64,000 nucleotides of DNA, from the NCBI GenBank assembly GCA_022072505.1, contig JAJVHU010000019.1, positions 33,654-97,653 on the forward strand, given 5' to 3'. The translations under genes and the position numbers were made by a program. Origin of the DNA: Phycisphaerae bacterium. Lineage in GTDB: Bacteria; Planctomycetota; Phycisphaerae; UBA1845. Position 1 is the stretch's first letter. The number at the start of each line of letters is the position of its first letter. This document shows, piece by piece, positions 60,576-64,000 of this stretch. The notes below the pieces were generated by a model. That model did no database searches, was not told the origin of the DNA, and saw only the letters and a program-made list of their open reading frames with translations.

Positions 60576-62531
60576 ATGACCGAGTCGGCAGGCATTCAAA
60601 GCGTGCTCAAGGAATCGCGCGTGTTCCCTCCGCAGGAGACGTTCGCAAGGCAGGCCCACCTTCGCGGACTTGATGAGTACCGCAGACAGCACGCCCGCAG
60701 TCTCGCCGATCCGGAAGGGTTCTGGGCCGAGGCCGCGGCCGACCTGCACTGGTTCCGGAGGTGGGAGCGCGTCGTGGACTGGAAGCTGCCGGACGCGAAG
60801 TGGTTTGTCGGCGGAAAGACGAACGTTTCGTACAACTGCCTCGACCTTCAGATCGAGCGTGGGCGCGGCGATCACACGGCGATCCTCTGGGAGGGCGAAC
60901 CCGGCGAAATCCGACGCCTCACCTTCAGCGACTTGCGCCGCGAGGTGTGCCGGTTCGCCAACGGATTGCGCAAACTGGGCGTCCGCAGCGGCGACCGCGT
61001 GACGTTGTACATGCCGATGATTCCGGAACTTGCGGTGGCGATGCTGGCGTGCGCGAGGATCGGCGCGCCGCACTCGGTCATTTTCGGCGGGTTCAGCTCT
61101 CAGGCGATCGTCGATCGCGTCATCGACGCGGAGTCGCACACCATCGTCACCGCCGACGGCGGATATCGCCGCGGCGCCGTCGTCCCGCTCAAGGCGAACG
61201 TGGATGACGCTTGCGCGAAGACGGACCTCGTGAAGAGGGTGATCGTTTTCCGCCGCACCGGTCAGGCCGTCCCGATGCAGCCCGGGCGCGACGTCGCGTG
61301 GGACGAACTGGTCAAGGACGTCCCGGATGAATGCCCGGCCGAGCCGCTCGACAGCGAGCACATGCTTTATCTGCTTTACACGTCGGGGAGCACCGGTAAA
61401 CCGAAGGGCATTCATCACACGACCGCGGGTTACATGGTGTACACGCGCCTGTCGGCCAGATACGTCTTCGACCTCAAGCCCGACGACGTGTACTGGTGCA
61501 CCGCGGACATCGGCTGGGTCACCGGACACAGCTACGTCGTTTACGGCATCCTCGCCAACGGCGTGACAACGCTCATGTACGAAGGCGCGCCGAACCACCC
61601 GGCGTGGGACCGGTTCTGGGACATCATTGAGCGGCACAAGGTCACGAAGTTTTACACGGCGCCGACGGCGCTGCGGGCGTTCATGCGCCAGGGCGAGGAG
61701 CATCCGAACAAGCACGACCTCTCGTCGCTGAAGCTGCTGGGGACGGTCGGCGAGCCGATCAACCCCGAGGCGTGGATGTGGTATCACCGGGTGATCGGCA
61801 AGGAGCGCTGCCCGATCGTGGACACGTGGTGGCAGACGGAGACCGGCGGCATCCTCATCACGCCGCTGCCCGGCGTCACGCCGACGAAACCGGGATCCGC
61901 GACGCTGCCTTTTTTTGGCGTCGAACCGGACATCGTGGACAAGAGCGGCACGAGCCAGCCCGCCAACGTCGGCGGGTTCCTCGTCATCCGCAAGCCCTGG
62001 CCGGCGATGCTGCGCGGCATTTACGGCGACCGCGACCGCTACGTCCGCCAGTATTGGAGCGAAGTGCCCGGGGTCTACTTCGCCGGCGACAGCGCCCGCC
62101 GCGACGAGGACGGATACTTCTGGATCATGGGCCGCATCGACGACGTCATCAAAGTCGCCGGACACCGCCTCGGAACGGCTGAAGTCGAGTCGGCGCTGGT
62201 CAGCCACCCGAAGGTCGCCGAAGCCGCGGTCGTCGGCATCCCGCACGACATCAAAGGTCAGGCGATCGCGGCGTTCGTGACGTTGCGTCTCGGATCGACG
62301 CCGACCGACGCCTTGAAGAAGGAACTCGTCGAGCACGTCGGGCACACGCTGGGGGCGCTGGCGAAACCGGAGCAGATCCGCTTCACGGACGCCCTTCCGA
62401 AAACCCGCAGCGGAAAGATCATGCGCCGCCTGCTGGTCGAGATCGCCACGAAGGGCGAAGTCAAAGGCGACACGACGACGCTCGAAGACTTCGGCATCCT
62501 CGCCAAGCTCGCGGCGAAAGACGAGGATTGA
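60576..62531 (+). CDS. acs: Acetyl-coenzyme A synthetase
   Basis: A 651-residue AMP-forming ligase activating acetate. ATG 60576 has AGGAGG 9 nt upstream. Motifs: [20 protein letters not shown] near the N-terminus, ATP P-loop [36 protein letters not shown], and [20 protein letters not shown]. The C-terminal [13 protein letters not shown] carries the Lys that is the usual acetylation control site. Length fits the Acs family. Confidence 0.96.
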   Translation: MTESAGIQSVLKESRVFPPQETFARQAHLRGLDEYRRQHARSLADPEGFWAEAAADLHWFRRWERVVDWKLPDAKWFVGGKTNVSYNCLDLQIERGRGDHTAILWEGEPGEIRRLTFSDLRREVCRFANGLRKLGVRSGDRVTLYMPMIPELAVAMLACARIGAPHSVIFGGFSSQAIVDRVIDAESHTIVTADGGYRRGAVVPLKANVDDACAKTDLVKRVIVFRRTGQAVPMQPGRDVAWDELVKDVPDECPAEPLDSEHMLYLLYTSGSTGKPKGIHHTTAGYMVYTRLSARYVFDLKPDDVYWCTADIGWVTGHSYVVYGILANGVTTLMYEGAPNHPAWDRFWDIIERHKVTKFYTAPTALRAFMRQGEEHPNKHDLSSLKLLGTVGEPINPEAWMWYHRVIGKERCPIVDTWWQTETGGILITPLPGVTPTKPGSATLPFFGVEPDIVDKSGTSQPANVGGFLVIRKPWPAMLRGIYGDRDRYVRQYWSEVPGVYFAGDSARRDEDGYFWIMGRIDDVIKVAGHRLGTAEVESALVSHPKVAEAAVVGIPHDIKGQAIAAFVTLRLGSTPTDALKKELVEHVGHTLGALAKPEQIRFTDALPKTRSGKIMRRLLVEIATKGEVKGDTTTLEDFGILAKLAAKDED

Positions 62532-62807
62532 CGGGCGCGTGCAGGGGGTCGCGCGTCGCCGTGTTTCAAGCGACGGCAGGAACCGATCCCTTGCAGCTCG
62601 CGCCGTGAATCAACCCACATTGAGGCAACGCACCCGGTCCTGAGGCGGACCGGGCGTGGCCGGCTTGTCCGTGTCCCGGCAGCGCTTCGCGCCGGGCGGA
62701 TGCGAATTGGCGGCGCAGACGGAGCGCGTCCGGCGTTGTCGTCGATCCCCTGGTGCGGTATGATGCGACGACGCCTCGCGGCGGCGCTGAATCCGGAGGA
62801 TGGACGG
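62532..62807. other. Intergenic region with hairpin
   Basis: 276 nt without a gene. CCCGGTCC-tgaggc-GGACCGGG at 62633-62654 forms an 8-bp perfect hairpin about 100 nt after the acs stop, with no T tract. The promoter of the next gene lies at 62736-62764. Confidence 0.5.
62736..62764 (+). promoter_or_regulatory. Candidate promoter of the receiver-domain gene
   Basis: TTGTCG (62736-62741), 17-nt spacer, TATGAT (62759-62764). The start codon at 62808 follows after about 40 nt with GGAGG in between, a normal leader. Confidence 0.5.
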
Positions 62808-63215
62808 ATGCTACCCTCGCTGCACGGACGTAGGATTCTCATTGTAGACGATGATCCGGACATCGCGTCCGCGATCGAGGCGGCGCTGCGCGAGTCCGGG
62901 GCGACGCTCACGGTGGCGACGGACGGGGAGCAGGCCGTGACCTTGGCGCAAAGCGGAGCGCCGGACCTCATCATCCTGGATGCAATGCTGCCGAAGCGCA
63001 GCGGTTTTCTCGTCCTGGAGAAGCTCAAACCCGGGAAGCGCCGGGAGGACAAACCGCACATCATCATGATCACGGCCAACGTGGGAAAGCGGCATCAGGA
63101 CTGGGCGATGGGCCTGGGGGCGGCGGCGTACATCAACAAGCCGTTCCGGATGGAAAAGCTCCTCTCGACGGTCGGCAAGCTGCTGGTTGACGCCGACGCG
63201 CCGCCGCCTGCATAA
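62808..63215 (+). CDS. CheY-like single-domain response regulator
   Basis: A 135-residue protein. ATG 62808 is 9 nt after GGAGG. Complete receiver: acidic Asp14-16 in LIVDDDPD, phospho-acceptor Asp58 in LIILDAMLPKRSG, Thr in IMITANVG, and the conserved Lys in AYINKPFRMEKLL. No output domain. The cognate histidine kinase is not in the window. It lies upstream of a tRNA and of the CsrA-receiver fusion gene, which is on the opposite strand. Confidence 0.92.
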   Translation: MLPSLHGRRILIVDDDPDIASAIEAALRESGATLTVATDGEQAVTLAQSGAPDLIILDAMLPKRSGFLVLEKLKPGKRREDKPHIIMITANVGKRHQDWAMGLGAAAYINKPFRMEKLLSTVGKLLVDADAPPPA

Positions 63216-63233
63216 TGCGGGCTTCCGGCAGTC

Positions 63234-63305
63234 GCCGACGTAGCTCAACGGTAGAGCACGGCTTTCGTAAAGCCGGGGTTGTGGGTTCGAATCCCACCGT
63301 CGGCT
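63234..63305 (+). tRNA. tRNA-Thr (anticodon CGT)
   Basis: A 72-nt cloverleaf: acceptor stem GCCGACG/CGTCGGC perfectly paired, D arm GCTC-AACGGTA-GAGC, anticodon stem CGGCT/AGCCG with loop TTCGTAA (CGT, reading ACG), five-nt variable loop, T arm GTGGG-TTCGAAT-CCCAC, discriminator T. CCA is not encoded. Confidence 0.95.
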
Positions 63306-63358
63306 GTCAGCAGGAGACCGAACCGACGGCGAGCTTCCCCCGTCACCAAGCCGCCCGC

Positions 63359-63955
63359 CTACGCGACCTGTCCCACGTGGTTCCAGAAATCGACGATGCG
63401 CACGACCCGTTGCGAGAATTCGTCGAAGGACGTCGACTTCGGAACGTAGGCGTTGGTGCCCAGGTCGAGCGACTTGCGGGCCGTCTCCTCCCGCTCCAAC
63501 CCGCTGAACACGACCACCGGAAGCGCTCGAAGCGCCTGCGTGGTTTTGATGGCCTCCAGGACGGTCAGACCCGGCATGTCCGGCAGGTTCAGATCAAGCA
63601 GCACCAGGTTGGGACGCGCCGCAGGCGCTTCACCTTCGGGCGAGAGCAGGCGCAACGCCTCCGCGCCCGACGTCGCAACCGTCAGGCGGGTCATGAAGTG
63701 CTCCTGAATGACCAGCCCGATCAGCGCGGCGTGGCTGGGGTCATCCTCCACGACCAGGATGCGGAAGGGCGGCTTGTCGTCCGTCGAGGCGCGCAGGTCG
63801 GGCGCCTTCGGTTTGAGTTCCTCCCGGAAGACCGGGATGCTTCGCGGCGCTTCGATGCCGAGGCGCACGCGGTTCGCGCCGGTGCGCAACACGCGAATGC
63901 GTATGTGCTCTCCGATGCAGACTCCGGTGTTTCTCAGTCGGTCAATCACCAGCAT
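63359..63955 (-). CDS. CsrA domain fused to a response-regulator receiver domain
   Basis: A 198-residue protein; ATG 63955 has GGAG 8 nt upstream. Residues 1-50 match CsrA/RsmA: MLVIDRLRNTGVCIGEHIRI, VRLGIEAPRSIPVFREEL, with Arg44 at the position needed for RNA contact in E. coli CsrA. Some RNA-binding positions in strand 1 differ (V-I-D-R-L-R for V-L-T-R-K-V). A 15-residue linker leads to a receiver (65-190): E70-D71-D72 in LVVEDDPSH, Asp121 in LVLLDLNLPDMPG, Lys173 in AYVPKST. The simplest reading is a translational regulator gated by phosphorylation. No kinase is adjacent. Confidence 0.88.
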   Translation of the reverse strand: MLVIDRLRNTGVCIGEHIRIRVLRTGANRVRLGIEAPRSIPVFREELKPKAPDLRASTDDKPPFRILVVEDDPSHAALIGLVIQEHFMTRLTVATSGAEALRLLSPEGEAPAARPNLVLLDLNLPDMPGLTVLEAIKTTQALRALPVVVFSGLEREETARKSLDLGTNAYVPKSTSFDEFSQRVVRIVDFWNHVGQVA

Positions 63956-64000
63956 GTGTTTTCTCCGGGTTCGGGTCGTCGCCTGCAACACGGAAAGCGG

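Noticed and set aside
60444..62345. 633-residue antisense frame across acs
   Set aside because: Composition of a GC shadow (Arg, Asp, Val, His); the plus strand encodes acetyl-CoA synthetase with every expected motif.

Overview
The window is a 64 kb piece of a high-GC bacterial chromosome. The gene content points to Planctomycetota, possibly a Phycisphaerae-like lineage; this assignment is inference. The supporting features are a Ser/Thr kinase with a C-terminal TPR tract, a secreted nuclease ending in a type I dockerin, large secreted proteins with Asn/Asp-rich linkers, an NHLRC2-like thioredoxin/NHL protein, a PilZ protein, and many intergenic copies of a GC-rich repeat whose core reads ACCGAGCCGCGCCCGTAAGG. 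Long open frames antisense to real genes are common here because of GC bias and are not treated as genes.

Layout. 1-7.4 kb: end of a sugar-binding protein, gamma-glutamyltranspeptidase, a SpoIIE/RsbU-type phosphatase overlapping tail to tail with a CgeB-like glycosyltransferase, and a secreted cyclophilin-like protein. 7.4-13.4 kb: an accessory region with an 81/82-bp tandem repeat array, an AT-richer HicB-serine protease fusion gene, a small-protein/nucleotidyltransferase pair, MITE-like elements and a wrecked IS256-family transposase, ending with two small conserved or secreted proteins. 13.9-18.1 kb: a GNAT acetyltransferase, a two-gene multiheme cytochrome c/b operon and a gamma-carbonic-anhydrase-like protein. 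18.4-27.9 kb: Ser/Thr kinase, an orphan oligopeptide-type ABC ATPase, PilZ protein, sodium/solute symporter, a coiled-coil lipoprotein coupled to a terpenoid-cyclase-fold protein, and a RbsA-type sugar ABC ATPase. The last may belong with the sugar-binding protein at the left edge, but it lies 26 kb away.

28.3-33.6 kb: a cluster of four related secreted proteins sharing an N-terminal W-T-G ... N-W motif, plus a seven-repeat SBBP beta-propeller protein. Repeat clusters lie before and among them. 33.9-45.1 kb is mostly housekeeping and catabolic: ribosomal protein L27, a GH13-like protein lacking catalytic residues, fumarylacetoacetase and an uncharacterised neighbour, a dockerin nuclease, a zinc-ribbon membrane protein, LarB, GltX, an FAH-family hydrolase and GAPDH. 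45.6-54.6 kb: a large multidomain secreted protein with a Notch-like LNR module, PDH E1-alpha divergent from transketolase, a rhodanese lipoprotein, the NHLRC2-like protein and a chorismate-lyase-like protein. 54.6-60.4 kb is a surface polysaccharide locus: methyltransferase and deacetylase divergent from a GT2, GDP-mannose dehydratase and GDP-fucose synthase. 60.6-64 kb: acetyl-CoA synthetase, a CheY-like receiver, tRNA-Thr(CGT), and a CsrA domain fused to a response-regulator receiver.

Most notable: the CsrA-receiver fusion, the HicB-protease fusion, the small-protein/nucleotidyltransferase module, the repeat family (tandem arrays, heptamer composites, and one copy forming the 5' coding end of a gene), the paralogous surface-protein cluster, and two enzyme folds (GH13 and cyclophilin) without their catalytic residues.
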